Notes: generated by a model from the letters alone, not told the origin. Shown: positions 28,921 through 36,737, numbered from the stretch's first letter. The stretch is DNA of 64,000 nucleotides from Sphingomonas sp. Root241 (GCF_001428865.1 NZ_LMIV01000001.1:2045997-2109996), one strand, 5' to 3'. Numbers and translations: made by a program.

Positions 28921-30027
28921 ATGCGCATCGGTGTCCCCAAGGAAATCAAGAACCACGAGTATCGCGTCGGCCTCACGCCCGCTTCGGTCGCCGAGCTGGT
29001 GCACGCCGGCCACGAAGTGCTCGTCGAAACAGAGGCCGGCATGGGCATCGACTTCGCCGATGAGGCCTATACCAGGGTTGGCGCCAGGATCGCCCCCGAT
29101 GCCGCCGCGGTGTTCGCCGGCTCGGACATGATCGTGAAGGTCAAGGAGCCCCAGCCGCAGGAAATCGCGCTGCTCGAGCCGCGCCATGTGCTCTTCACCT
29201 ACCTCCATCTCGCCGCCGACAAGCCGCAGGCCGAGGGCCTGATGCAGTCCGGCGCGACGTGCATCGCTTATGAGACGGTGACCTCCAATTCGGGCGCCCT
29301 GCCCCTGCTCAAGCCGATGAGCGAAGTCGCCGGCCGCATGTCGATCCAGGTCGCCTCGCACTATCTCGAAAAGGAACAGGGCGGCCGCGGCGAGTTGCTC
29401 GGCGGCGTCCCCGGCGTCGCGCCGTGCAAGGTCGCGATCCTCGGCGGCGGTGTCTCCGGCATCAATGCCGCGCAGATGGCGACCGGCCAGCGCGCCGACG
29501 TGACGATCTACGACATCAGCAACGAGCGCCTCGCCGAGCTCGACATGCACTTCGGCAGCCAGATCAAGACCGCTTATGCCAGCAAGGCCGCGATCGCCGA
29601 AGCGGTGAAGACCTCGCAGGTCGTGATCGGCGCGGTGCTGGTGCCGGGCGCAGCGGCACCCAAGCTGGTCACCAGGGACATGCTCAAGACGATGATGCGC
29701 GGCTCGGTGTTGGTCGACATCGCGATCGATCAGGGCGGCTGCTTCGAGACCAGTCATGCCACCACGCATGACAATCCCGTCTACGAAGTCGACGGCGTGA
29801 TCCATTATTGCGTCGCGAACATGCCCGGCGCGGTCGCCCGCACCTCGGCCTTCGCGCTCAACAACGCGACGCTGCCGTTCGTGATCAAGCTCGCCAATCT
29901 CGGCGCCGAAGGCGCGATGAAGGCCGACAAGCACCTCGCCAACGGCCTGAACGTCTACAAGGGCAAGATCGCGTTCAAGGCAGTCGCCGACGATCTCGAC
30001 CTGCCGTACGAGGCATGGGCGGGCTGA
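28921..30027 (+). CDS. ald: Alanine dehydrogenase
   Basis: 368 residues, full length for the NAD-dependent enzyme that interconverts L-alanine with pyruvate and ammonia. It begins MRIGVPKEIKNHEYRVGLTP. The substrate-site regions are MIVKVKEPQ (K near 74) and LFTYLHLA (H near 96). The Rossmann glycine motif is ILGGGVSGINAAQMA near 173, and the C-terminal part carries VYEVDGVIHYCVANMPG. GGAGA lies a few bases before the ATG. It has its own terminator and is paired with the divergent Lrp-type regulator. Confidence 0.95.
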   Translation: MRIGVPKEIKNHEYRVGLTPASVAELVHAGHEVLVETEAGMGIDFADEAYTRVGARIAPDAAAVFAGSDMIVKVKEPQPQEIALLEPRHVLFTYLHLAADKPQAEGLMQSGATCIAYETVTSNSGALPLLKPMSEVAGRMSIQVASHYLEKEQGGRGELLGGVPGVAPCKVAILGGGVSGINAAQMATGQRADVTIYDISNERLAELDMHFGSQIKTAYASKAAIAEAVKTSQVVIGAVLVPGAAAPKLVTRDMLKTMMRGSVLVDIAIDQGGCFETSHATTHDNPVYEVDGVIHYCVANMPGAVARTSAFALNNATLPFVIKLANLGAEGAMKADKHLANGLNVYKGKIAFKAVADDLDLPYEAWAG

Positions 30028-30036
30028 TCTCTCGTT

Positions 30037-30070
30037 CCCCTCCCTCTTAGGGAGGGGCCAGGGGTGGGTA
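30037..30070. repeat. GGGAGGGG/CAGGGGTGGGT intergenic repeat, copy 1
   Basis: CCCTCCCTCTTAGGGAGGGG followed by CCAGGGGTGGGT. A near-identical arrangement is found after the epimerase gene at 58451-58486. Confidence 0.7.
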
Positions 30071-30075
30071 GAAAA

Positions 30076-30107
30076 GGTCGGGGCTCGATGCCCCGGCCTT
30101 TTCTTTT
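30076..30107 (+). terminator. Rho-independent terminator of ald
   Basis: The 9-base-pair stem GGTCGGGGC/GCCCCGGCC with loop TCGAT (30076-30098) is followed by TTTTCTTTT. The core GGGGCTCGATGCCCC recurs in the terminator at 58487-58521. Confidence 0.9.
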
Positions 30108-30159
30108 GCTCCACGCACCTCGTTGGGCTCGCTAGAGTCAGGACTCATATTAAAAACGC

Positions 30160-30263
30160 GTCATCCCCGCGAAAGCGGGGACCCATCTCCTGAGCGAGCG
30201 GCAAAATGCACCGGTGCGTTTGTGGAGACTGTCGGAGATGGGTCCCCGCTTTCGCGAGGGGTT
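30160..30263. repeat. HPRESG-type palindromic repeat, copy 1
   Basis: The outer arms read GTCATCCCCGCGAAAGCGGG and, inverted at the far end, CCCGCTTTCGCGAGGGG. CCCATCTCC and GGAGATGGG form the inner part. The same element recurs at 31422-31530 and, more diverged, at 38184-38266. Confidence 0.8.
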
Positions 30264-30327
30264 TCGCGATGGACGCAGTACAGCCGTTATGAATCAACAG
30301 CTTGTATAGGTTCTCACCCTAGCGCTC

Positions 30328-30367
30328 GCACCCACCCCCAACCCCTCCCTTGCAGGGAGGGGAGTCA
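30328..30367. repeat. GGGAGGGG repeat, inverted copy
   Basis: GCACCCACCCCCAACCCCTC continues into a small GGGAGGGG palindrome and GAGTCAG. The matching copy is at 58567-58607. Confidence 0.7.
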
Positions 30368-30368
30368 G

Positions 30369-31022
30369 TTAGGGCTGCGTAGCCCCTGCCTTCTCCTCCG
30401 CCGCCTGCGCCTCCAGAAACCGATCCAGCAGGAACAGCCGTCCCACCAGCTGGGCGCGATACGTCGCCTTTGCCGGCGTCAGCTCCACCGCCTTGGCCCA
30501 GAACGGCCGTGCCTCGTCGAACTTGCCTTCGCGAATCAAGGCAAGGCCGTGGAAGAAGGGCGGCCCCGGATGCTGCGGCGCGAGCTGCGCTGCGCGATCG
30601 AATGCGAATTTGGAGGCCGGCGAGATCTGGTTGCCGTCATTCTCGGCCAGCTTGATGCCGAGCCATGTCCATGCGCCCACGTCGCCCGGCGCCTGGCGCA
30701 CCGTCAGGATCATCGCCCGCACCGCGGTATCGGGCGCGCCCGCGCGCGTCATCGCGTCGGCACGTGCGAACGAGCCCCAGGTGAAGTTGAAGCGCCCGAA
30801 CATCCCGTCGCGGACCGCGACGATATCCGGATCGACTTCGCCCGCTTTCTGCACGGCGGTCACCGGATGGCCCGCAAGCCCCGGACTACCCTGCCAGGCA
30901 TATCCCGCCGCGCCCAGGGTCAGCGCCGTCGCCGCGACCGTCCACAGCTTCCGGGGAAAACCCGTCATCCACAGCAGCAGCGCCGCGCCGAGTGCTATCC
31001 CTGCGAGGATCACCCAGCCCAT
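30369..31022 (-). CDS. TPR protein of cytochrome c maturation (CcmI/CycH-like)
   Basis: 217 residues: two hydrophobic segments (about 2-20 and 28-46), then a periplasmic TPR region (about 70-205, with AWTWLGIKLAEN, FDRAAQLAPQHPGP and FDEARPFWAKAVELTPAKA). Such proteins present apocytochrome c to the haem lyase complex. The ATG at 31022 overlaps the ccmH stop by one base (TGATG), which fixes the start. It is the last gene of the ccm operon. The name CcmI rests on position and TPR content; sequence alone would support only TPR protein. Confidence 0.8.
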   Translation of the reverse strand: MGWVILAGIALGAALLLWMTGFPRKLWTVAATALTLGAAGYAWQGSPGLAGHPVTAVQKAGEVDPDIVAVRDGMFGRFNFTWGSFARADAMTRAGAPDTAVRAMILTVRQAPGDVGAWTWLGIKLAENDGNQISPASKFAFDRAAQLAPQHPGPPFFHGLALIREGKFDEARPFWAKAVELTPAKATYRAQLVGRLFLLDRFLEAQAAEEKAGATQP

Positions 31023-31549
31023 CACGGCCTGCGCCTCGCGAAATTGCGCCGCGCGATCAGCACGCCCAGCCCGAGCAGCACCAGCGGCGCGAGCCACAGA
31101 GGCGCAGTGATCCAGCTCAGCGGCGGATCATAGGTCACATAGTCGCCGTAACGCTGCACCAGCCACTTCCGGACCTCGCCGGGGCTCTCGCCCGCGGCGA
31201 TCCGCTGCCGCACCAGCGCGCGCATGTCGCCGGCCATCTCGGCATCGCTGTCGGCGATCGACTGGCCCTGGCAGACGAGGCAGCGCAGCGTGTCCATCAG
31301 CGCCTTGGCCTTCGCTTCCTGCGCGGGATCGGCGAGCTGGGTGTAGGCTAGCTCGGCGGGGGGAAGCTTCGAGTCCGCGAACGAAGGCGCGCTGAACAAC
31401 AACGCCGCCGAAAAAACCAGCGTCACCCCCGCGAAAGCGGGGGCCCATCTCCTGCACGCGCCGGCTGTACCACGGTTGTTATATTGCGTGGCATCTTCCG
31501 GAGATGGGCCCCCGCTTTCGCGGGGGTGACGGGAGGTAGCGAACCTCAC
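31022..31549 (-). CDS. ccmH: CcmH, apocytochrome reductase, with in-frame repeat insertion
   Basis: 175 residues as written from the GTG at 31549, which overlaps the ccmG stop as GTGA. The mature part has the CcmH signature LRCLVCQ (C90, C93), which keeps apocytochrome cysteines reduced in the periplasm, and a C-terminal membrane anchor (about 145-168). The N-terminus is odd. After MRFATS come 37 residues encoded by a palindromic repeat (RHPRESGGPS to PAFAGVT), then LVFSAALLFSAPSFA, a typical signal-peptide core. Removing the insert joins MRFATS to that core. A second possible start is the GTG at the repeat's end (VTLVFS), which lacks positive charge and a ribosome site. Confidence 0.88.
   Translation of the reverse strand: MRFATSRHPRESGGPSPEDATQYNNRGTAGACRRWAPAFAGVTLVFSAALLFSAPSFADSKLPPAELAYTQLADPAQEAKAKALMDTLRCLVCQGQSIADSDAEMAGDMRALVRQRIAAGESPGEVRKWLVQRYGDYVTYDPPLSWITAPLWLAPLVLLGLGVLIARRNFARRRP
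31422..31530. repeat. HPRESG-type palindromic repeat, copy 2, inside ccmH
   Basis: A 109-base element with matching ends (GTCACCCCCGCGAAAGCGGG and its inverse at 31511-31530) and inner arms CCCATCTCC/GGAGATGGG. It lies within the ccmH coding region and reads in frame on the minus strand. Confidence 0.9.
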
Positions 31550-32070
31550 TTCGCCTTCTCCAACTCGCCCAGCAGCATCGCCACGTCATCCTCGCGAATG
31601 TCGCCGATATGTTGATAGGCGATCCTCCCCGCGGCATCGATCACGAAGGTCTCGGGCACCCCCGACGATCCCAGCGCTAGCTGCGCGCGGCTGGCCTTGT
31701 CGTCGCCGATCCGCGTGTACGGATCGCCGTGCCGCGCAAGAAATGCCTGCACCGCCTCGGGCGTGTCGCGCACTGCGATCGCGTCGATCTCGACGCCGGC
31801 CTGCTTCAACTTCATCAGCTGCGGCGCCTCGGCGATGCAGGGGATGCACCAGCTCGCGAACACATTGAGCAGCCGCGGCTTGCCCTTCAATTCGGCAGCG
31901 GCGACCCCCGGCTTGCCGGGCAGCAGCGCAGGCAACACGAGCGAAGGCACCGGCTTGCCCACCATCGCCGAATGCACCGTCCGGTCGCCCGGCTTGATCA
32001 GCCCGCTTGCGACCAGGCCAAATACCAAGGCGAACAGCACGAGCGGTGCCCAGATCAGCACCCGCCTCAT
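31546..32070 (-). CDS. ccmG: Thiol:disulfide interchange protein DsbE/CcmG
   Basis: 174 residues: an N-terminal membrane anchor (about 5-23) and a periplasmic thioredoxin fold with active site WCIPC (C75, C78) and the family residues GVPETFVID near 140. It reduces apocytochrome c or CcmH during haem attachment. The ATG at 32070 overlaps the ccmF stop (ATGA), and the stop overlaps the ccmH GTG. A much longer open frame upstream is only a shadow of ccmF. Confidence 0.93.
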   Translation of the reverse strand: MRRVLIWAPLVLFALVFGLVASGLIKPGDRTVHSAMVGKPVPSLVLPALLPGKPGVAAAELKGKPRLLNVFASWCIPCIAEAPQLMKLKQAGVEIDAIAVRDTPEAVQAFLARHGDPYTRIGDDKASRAQLALGSSGVPETFVIDAAGRIAYQHIGDIREDDVAMLLGELEKAK

Positions 32071-34085
32071 GCCCAGGACTCCGCATCCACGCGCCGCTCG
32101 CGCCGCACCCGGCCGATCAGCGCCAGCGCGCCGCCCAATGCGATCAGCGCGCCACCGAGCCAGATCAAAGTCACGAACGGCTTCCACCACAAACGGATCT
32201 GCCAGCGCCCCTGTTCGTCGCCCTGCCCGAGCACGGTGTAGAGCTGCCCGTCGAGCATCGTCGTGATCGCCGCCTCGTTGGTGTTGGTCGGCGGCGTGCT
32301 GAAGAAGCGCTGCTGCGGGAACAATTCGAACATCGGTCCATCGCCGCGCCGCACCTGCAGCCGCGCCTCCAGCGCCGACCAGTTCGGCCCGACGGTCGGA
32401 TGCACATCGGCCAGGGTCACCCGGAACGGTCCGACGGTGACGTTCTGTCCCACGGCGATCGCCGCAAGCCGCTCGGTCTTGAATGCGGTATCCGCGGCCA
32501 TGCCGGCGATGCTCACCGCAACGCCGAGATGCGCGATCACCATGCCCCACACGTGCAATGGCGTCCGCCGCAGGTTGCGCCGAACCACCGGCACTACGCT
32601 CGCGACACCCAGCCCGACGGCAAAGGCGATGCCGAGCACCGGCACGAAATGCGCGCCGCCCGAAAGCGCGAAGATCAGCGCGAATGCCGCGCCCGCCGCC
32701 GCGGTGGGCACCAAAACGCGCTTCGCCAGCGCATTCAGATTGTCGCGCCGCCAGCGCAGCAGCGGCCCCGCCGAGGTTGCCGCGACCAGCGCCAGCGCCA
32801 CCGGCACCAGCGCCTTGTTGAAGAACGGCGCGCCGATCGAGAGCTGCACCCCCGCCGCCTGCGCCGCGAGCGGATAGAGCGTGCCGATGAACACCACGCC
32901 GAGGATCACCGAAAGCAGCAGATTGTTGAGCACCAGCGCGCCCTCGCGGCTCACCAGCTGGAAGGTCGATCCCTGCGTGATGGTGCCGACACGCGCGCCG
33001 AACAGCGCCAGCGCCCCGCCGATATAGATGCCGAGCAAGGCGAGGATGAACGTCCCGCGCGTCGGGTCCACCGCAAAGGCGTGCACGCTGACGAGGATGC
33101 CCGATCGCACGAGGAAGGTGCCGATCATCGACATCGCAAACGCGACCAGAGCGAGCATCAGCGTCCATGCGCGCAATCCGTCGCGCGTCGCCAGCACCGT
33201 CACCGAATGGAGCAAGGCGGTGGCCGCCAGCCAGGGCATCAGCGATGCGTTCTCGACCGGGTCCCAGAACCACCAGCCGCCCCAGCCGAGCTCGTAATAG
33301 GCCCAATAGCTGCCCGCCGTGATCCCGATCGTCAGGAAGATCCACGCAACCAGCACCCAGGGCCGCATCGCCTTGGCGAAGGCCGGCCCCACGTCGCGCA
33401 TCACCAGCGCGCCGACCGCGAAGCTGAACGCGACCGAGAGCCCGACATAGCCGAGGTACAAGGTCGGCGGATGGAACGCCAAACCCGGGTCCTGCAGCAG
33501 GGGATTGAGCCCCTGCCCGTCCGGCGCGGGCGGGTTGAGCCGCACGAACGGGTTCGAGGCGAAGGCGAGGAACGCGTAGAAGCCCAGCGCGATCGCCGCC
33601 TGCGCGCCCAGCGTCGCCGCCAGCGTGCCGCCCGCCAGCCGCCGCTCGAGTGCCGCCACCCCCGCTCCGGCCACCGCAAGCACGGTCACCCAGAGCAGCA
33701 TCGAGCCCTCATGGTTCCCCCATGCGCCCGCCACCTTGTAGATCATCGGCTTGAGCGAATGGCTGTTCTCCGCGACCAGCACCACCGACATGTCGCTCCG
33801 CACGAACAAGGCGATCAGCAGCCCGAACGACAGCAGCGCCAGCAGTCCCTGCACCAGAGCGGTCCGCCGCAGCGCCGTCATCAGCTGTGCAGAACTCAAC
33901 TCCGTTCGTGCTGAGCTTGTCGAAGCACCGCTCTCCGCAAGCGTCTCGCCCGCGGCTTCACGCCCTTCGACAGGCTCAGGGCGAACGGCAATGGAAACCC
34001 TCGCCGCGCCCCAGGCGAGCATCAGCTGGACGAGCGCGAACGCCGCCGCCAGCCACAAGGCCGCAAGCCCCGCCTCGGCGATCAT
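32067..34085 (-). CDS. ccmF: CcmF, haem lyase membrane subunit, with in-frame repeat insertion
   Basis: 672 residues with about fourteen membrane segments. The tryptophan-rich haem-handling motif is WGGWWFWDPVENASLMPWL near 265, and NHEGSMLLW lies near 125. The protein joins haem to apocytochrome c with CcmH. Between the first and second membrane segments, residues 33-62 are encoded by a palindromic repeat (peptide AVRPEPVEGRE to ASTSSARTE) that has no counterpart in CcmF proteins I know. The 87-base repeat is exactly 29 codons, so the frame is kept. Its loop position explains how it could be tolerated. The gene lies 13 bases after ccmE. Confidence 0.93.
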   Translation of the reverse strand: MIAEAGLAALWLAAAFALVQLMLAWGAARVSIAVRPEPVEGREAAGETLAESGASTSSARTELSSAQLMTALRRTALVQGLLALLSFGLLIALFVRSDMSVVLVAENSHSLKPMIYKVAGAWGNHEGSMLLWVTVLAVAGAGVAALERRLAGGTLAATLGAQAAIALGFYAFLAFASNPFVRLNPPAPDGQGLNPLLQDPGLAFHPPTLYLGYVGLSVAFSFAVGALVMRDVGPAFAKAMRPWVLVAWIFLTIGITAGSYWAYYELGWGGWWFWDPVENASLMPWLAATALLHSVTVLATRDGLRAWTLMLALVAFAMSMIGTFLVRSGILVSVHAFAVDPTRGTFILALLGIYIGGALALFGARVGTITQGSTFQLVSREGALVLNNLLLSVILGVVFIGTLYPLAAQAAGVQLSIGAPFFNKALVPVALALVAATSAGPLLRWRRDNLNALAKRVLVPTAAAGAAFALIFALSGGAHFVPVLGIAFAVGLGVASVVPVVRRNLRRTPLHVWGMVIAHLGVAVSIAGMAADTAFKTERLAAIAVGQNVTVGPFRVTLADVHPTVGPNWSALEARLQVRRGDGPMFELFPQQRFFSTPPTNTNEAAITTMLDGQLYTVLGQGDEQGRWQIRLWWKPFVTLIWLGGALIALGGALALIGRVRRERRVDAESWA
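33902..33988. repeat. RPEPVEG-type palindromic repeat inside ccmF
   Basis: 27-base arms (33902-33928 and 33962-33988) pair at 22 of 27 positions. The cores are GAGCTTGTCGAAG and CTTCGACAGGCTC. I saw no second copy in the window. It is unrelated in sequence to the HPRESG-type element. Confidence 0.85.
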
Positions 34086-34098
34086 TTGGAGCCAGTCA

Positions 34099-34530
34099 TT
34101 ATTCTAGCGTCTCGGTCTTGTGCATCTTGCCGGCCACTTGCGGCGGCATGTAGCGCTCGTCGTGCTTGGCCAGCAGGTTGTCCGCAGTGAAGCTGCCATC
34201 GGAGTTGAACCGGCCTTCGGCGACCACCCCCGATCCTTCCTTGAACAGATCGGGCGCCACGCCGCGGAACGCCACCGGCACCTTCGCCTTGCCGTCGGTC
34301 ACTACGAACGTCATCGAAATCCCGTCGGGCTTGCGCACGATCGATCCCGCCTCGACCATGCCGCCCAGCCGCACTGCCTTGTCGGTGGGCACCGGCTTTC
34401 CGGCGATGTCGCCGGGCGCATAGAAGAACGCCGCCTGGTCCTGCAGCGCCGACAGCGCCAGCCCCGCCGCGCCCGCCACCGCGCCGAGCGCGAGCAGCCC
34501 GAGCACGAGCCGCTGATGCTTGGGCTTCAT
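34099..34530 (-). CDS. ccmE: CcmE, haem chaperone
   Basis: 143 residues: a membrane anchor (about 8-28) and a periplasmic beta barrel. The haem-binding motif is KHDERY with H123, to which haem is covalently attached before transfer to CcmF; Y127 is the axial ligand. The ATG at 34530 overlaps the ccmD stop by 4 bases (ATGA). Length and motif are normal for the family. Confidence 0.95.
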   Translation of the reverse strand: MKPKHQRLVLGLLALGAVAGAAGLALSALQDQAAFFYAPGDIAGKPVPTDKAVRLGGMVEAGSIVRKPDGISMTFVVTDGKAKVPVAFRGVAPDLFKEGSGVVAEGRFNSDGSFTADNLLAKHDERYMPPQVAGKMHKTETLE

Positions 34531-34658
34531 GGCTTCCGCCTCAGCGAATCCGCCGCGGCCTCGGCACGCCGCATCGATCGCCACGCCCATGTCGCCAGCC
34601 CGCCGGTGCCGAGCAGGGTCACGGCATAGGCCGCGGTGATGAACGCCCAATGGTTCAC
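34527..34658 (-). CDS. ccmD: CcmD, small haem exporter subunit, GTG start
   Basis: 43 residues (MNHWAFITAAYAVTLLGTGG at the N-terminus) with a single membrane helix (about 6-24) followed by a basic tail, as in CcmD. It helps release holo-CcmE from CcmC. The GTG at 34658 overlaps the ccmC stop as GTGA, and the stop overlaps the ccmE ATG. A longer reading frame continues upstream through ccmC, but the family size and overlap pattern support the GTG. Confidence 0.88.
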   Translation of the reverse strand: MNHWAFITAAYAVTLLGTGGLATWAWRSMRRAEAAADSLRRKP

Positions 34659-35374
34659 TGCGCCGCCATCCGCCGCATCCGCGCCTCGATCTTCTGCGTC
34701 GCGAGCATCGCCCGCATCCGCATCAGCACCACCGAGAGGAAGAACAAACTGAACCCCCCGATCGTAAAGAACAGCGGCCACAGCATCGAGCTGTCGATGC
34801 TCGAGCTGGTCAGCCCGATGCTCTGCCCCTGGTGCAGCGTGTTCCACCACACCACCGAATAGCGCACGATCGGCAGCAGCACCGATCCCGCCACGCCGAA
34901 CAAGGCCGGCACGCGCCCGTCGCCGCCGCGATCGCTATCGGCGCGGGCCAGCGCGATATAGGCGATATAGACGAAGAACAGCAGCAGCATGCTCGTCAGC
35001 CGCCCATCCCATTCCCACCAGGTGCCCCAGGTCGGGCGCCCCCAGATCGAACCGGTGATCAGGCAGAGCGCCGCGAACACCGCCCCTGCCGGCGCCGTGG
35101 CACGCGCGGCGATGGCGGCAAGCGGATGCCGCCAGATCAGATAACCCAGACTCGCGAACGCGACCCCGCTCCATCCCGCCATCCCCAGCCAGGCGGCGGG
35201 CACGTGGATGTAGAGGATGCGCACGCTCTCCTTCTGGAGATAGTCCGCCGGGGTCTGGGTCAGCCCGCCCCAAGCGCCGAACAGCGCAAGCGCCACCCCG
35301 GCCCAGAACAGGATCGGAGTCAGCGGGCGCGCGAGCTTCAGGAAGCGCGTGGGATTGGCGAGAGCGTGGATCAC
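34655..35374 (-). CDS. ccmC: CcmC, haem exporter/handling protein, GTG start
   Basis: 239 residues with six membrane segments and the tryptophan-rich motif WGRPTWGTWWEWDGRLTS near 118, plus histidines near 58 (YIHVPAAW) and 182 (NTLHQG) as axial haem ligands. It loads haem onto CcmE. The GTG at 35374 (MIHALANPTRFLKLARPL) puts the N-terminus where homologues have it; the ATG further upstream at 35449 would add 25 residues without similarity. First gene of the ccm operon, divergent from the hydrolase gene. Confidence 0.9.
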   Translation of the reverse strand: MIHALANPTRFLKLARPLTPILFWAGVALALFGAWGGLTQTPADYLQKESVRILYIHVPAAWLGMAGWSGVAFASLGYLIWRHPLAAIAARATAPAGAVFAALCLITGSIWGRPTWGTWWEWDGRLTSMLLLFFVYIAYIALARADSDRGGDGRVPALFGVAGSVLLPIVRYSVVWWNTLHQGQSIGLTSSSIDSSMLWPLFFTIGGFSLFFLSVVLMRMRAMLATQKIEARMRRMAAQ

Positions 35375-35598
35375 GATATCCGCCAGCCAATAGCCGCCTT
35401 CGCCCGCGGAATCTACGCCGGGATGTTCGCGGCGAACGCTCGATTGCAAACTCCGCGCTTGCCCGCAGCCGCCTCTGTCATCATGCTTTCGTCACGGGAT
35501 CGTAAGGAAATGGCGCGGCCGCATTCCCGGGAGAGGCGTGCGCACGCGGATCGGCGCCGGCCTTCCCCGGCTACACAAACGCAACAAGGACCAAGGCC

Positions 35599-36429
35599 AT
35601 GCCTTTCATCACTACCAGCGACGGCACCGAGATCTTCTACAAGGACTGGGGTCCCAAGACCGCACAGCCGATCGTCTTCCACCATGGCTGGCCGCTCTCG
35701 GCGGACGACTGGGACAACCAGATGATGTTCTTCCTCGAACACGGCTATCGGGTCGTCGCGCACGATCGCCGCGGGCATGGCCGCTCGACCCAGACCGACA
35801 TCGGCAACGAGATGGACACCTATGCCGCCGACGTGATCGCGCTCGCCGCGGCGCTCGATCTCAAGGGCGCGATCCATATCGGCCATTCGACCGGCGGCGG
35901 CGAAGTCGCGCATTATGTCGCACGCGCCGAGCCCGGCCGCGTCGCCAAGGCGGTGCTGATAGGCGCAGTCCCCCCGATCATGGTCAAGTCCGATGCCAAT
36001 CCCGGCGGCCTGCCGATCGAAGTGTTCGACGGGATTCGCGCCGGCGTCGCCAACAATCGCGCGCAATTCTACGTCGACCTGCCGACCGGCCCCTTTTACG
36101 GCTTCAACCGCGAAGGCGCGAAGATCGATCAGGGCGTGATCCATAATTGGTGGCGCCAGGGGATGATGGGCGGCATCAAGGCGCATTATGACTGCGTCAA
36201 AGCCTTTTCGGAGACGGATTTCACGGAAGATCTGAAGAAGATCGATGTGCCGGTGCTGCTCCTTCACGGCGAGGATGACCAGATCGTCCCGATCGCCGAT
36301 GCCGCACTGATCGGGATCAAGCTGCTCAAGCACGGCTCGATCAAGACCTATCCCGGCTTCCCGCATGGCATGGCGACCACCCATGCCGACATCATCAACG
36401 CAGACCTGCTCGCTTTCGTTCGCAGCTGA
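35599..36429 (+). CDS. Alpha/beta hydrolase (non-haem chloroperoxidase/esterase type)
   Basis: 276 residues of the cofactor-free haloperoxidase/arylesterase group. The oxyanion region is HHGWPLSADDW near 28, the nucleophile elbow GHSTGG has S97, the acid lies in LLHGEDDQIVPI (about 226-237), and the His is in GFPHGM near 258. There is no signal peptide, so it should act in the cytoplasm. Enzymes of this group hydrolyse small esters or lactones and can form peracids; the physiological substrate cannot be told. It stands alone, divergent from ccmC, and ends in a GC-rich palindrome. Confidence 0.9.
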   Translation: MPFITTSDGTEIFYKDWGPKTAQPIVFHHGWPLSADDWDNQMMFFLEHGYRVVAHDRRGHGRSTQTDIGNEMDTYAADVIALAAALDLKGAIHIGHSTGGGEVAHYVARAEPGRVAKAVLIGAVPPIMVKSDANPGGLPIEVFDGIRAGVANNRAQFYVDLPTGPFYGFNREGAKIDQGVIHNWWRQGMMGGIKAHYDCVKAFSETDFTEDLKKIDVPVLLLHGEDDQIVPIADAALIGIKLLKHGSIKTYPGFPHGMATTHADIINADLLAFVRS

Positions 36430-36436
36430 ATCGCGT

Positions 36437-36461
36437 CCCCTCCCCGCGTCGCGGGGAGGGG
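36437..36461. terminator. GC-rich palindrome after the hydrolase gene
   Basis: The perfect 11-base-pair stem CCCCTCCCCGC/GCGGGGAGGGG with a 3-base loop lies 7 bases after the stop. There is no long T run. A sister palindrome, GATCCTCCCCG/CGGGGAGGATC, lies at 36738-36762. They may act as terminators or be intergenic repeats. Confidence 0.5.
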
Positions 36462-36528
36462 TTCGCTATCGAACGCATCCAGCTGGGCACATGCGCGTTG
36501 TAGCGCGATCCGCAGCAGGAGCCTCAAC

Positions 36529-36705
36529 ATGATCGACACTCCCGATCCACGCGCCGCAGCCGCGCTCACCGCGATGTCGGTCGATCTCGCCGAGCTCCTC
36601 GCGACGATCGACCAGGTCCGCACCCAGCTTCAGCGCTTCCAGGCACACATCATCTGCGCCCAGCTGGACGCGGCGGAGCATATGATGCCGGTCGATCTGC
36701 AATAA
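36529..36705 (+). CDS. Small 58-residue protein, unknown function
   Basis: A short ORF starting MIDTPDPRAAAALTAMSVDL and ending in AEHMMPVDLQ. AGGAG (36517-36521) lies 7 bases before the ATG. The composition favours helices (Ala, Leu, Gln), with a heptad-like stretch ELLATIDQVRTQLQRFQAH that could be a short coiled coil. There is no signal or membrane segment. It lies alone between two palindromes. I do not recognise it; support is the ribosome site and a protein-like composition only. Confidence 0.5.
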   Translation: MIDTPDPRAAAALTAMSVDLAELLATIDQVRTQLQRFQAHIICAQLDAAEHMMPVDLQ

Positions 36706-36737
36706 AGATCGTCGGCGATCAGTTGCGGACCTCGTCA

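Larger units (their letters stand above)
30028..30368. other. Repeat-filled intergenic region between ald and the ccm operon
   Basis: No gene is supported in these 341 bases. They hold, in order, the GGGAGGGG repeat, the ald terminator, a roughly 104-base palindromic repeat (30160-30263), and an inverted GGGAGGGG repeat (30328-30367) next to the last ccm-operon gene. Plus-strand ORFs here only translate the repeats. Confidence 0.75.

Noticed and set aside
30123-31133. 336-residue ORF beginning in the 30160 repeat
   Set aside because: It translates the palindromic repeat (RHPRESGDPS) and then the antisense of the TPR and ccmH genes; not a gene.
32007-33914. 635-residue plus-strand ORF over ccmF
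   Set aside because: Arg/His-rich shadow of the ccmF gene; ccmF has all family motifs.
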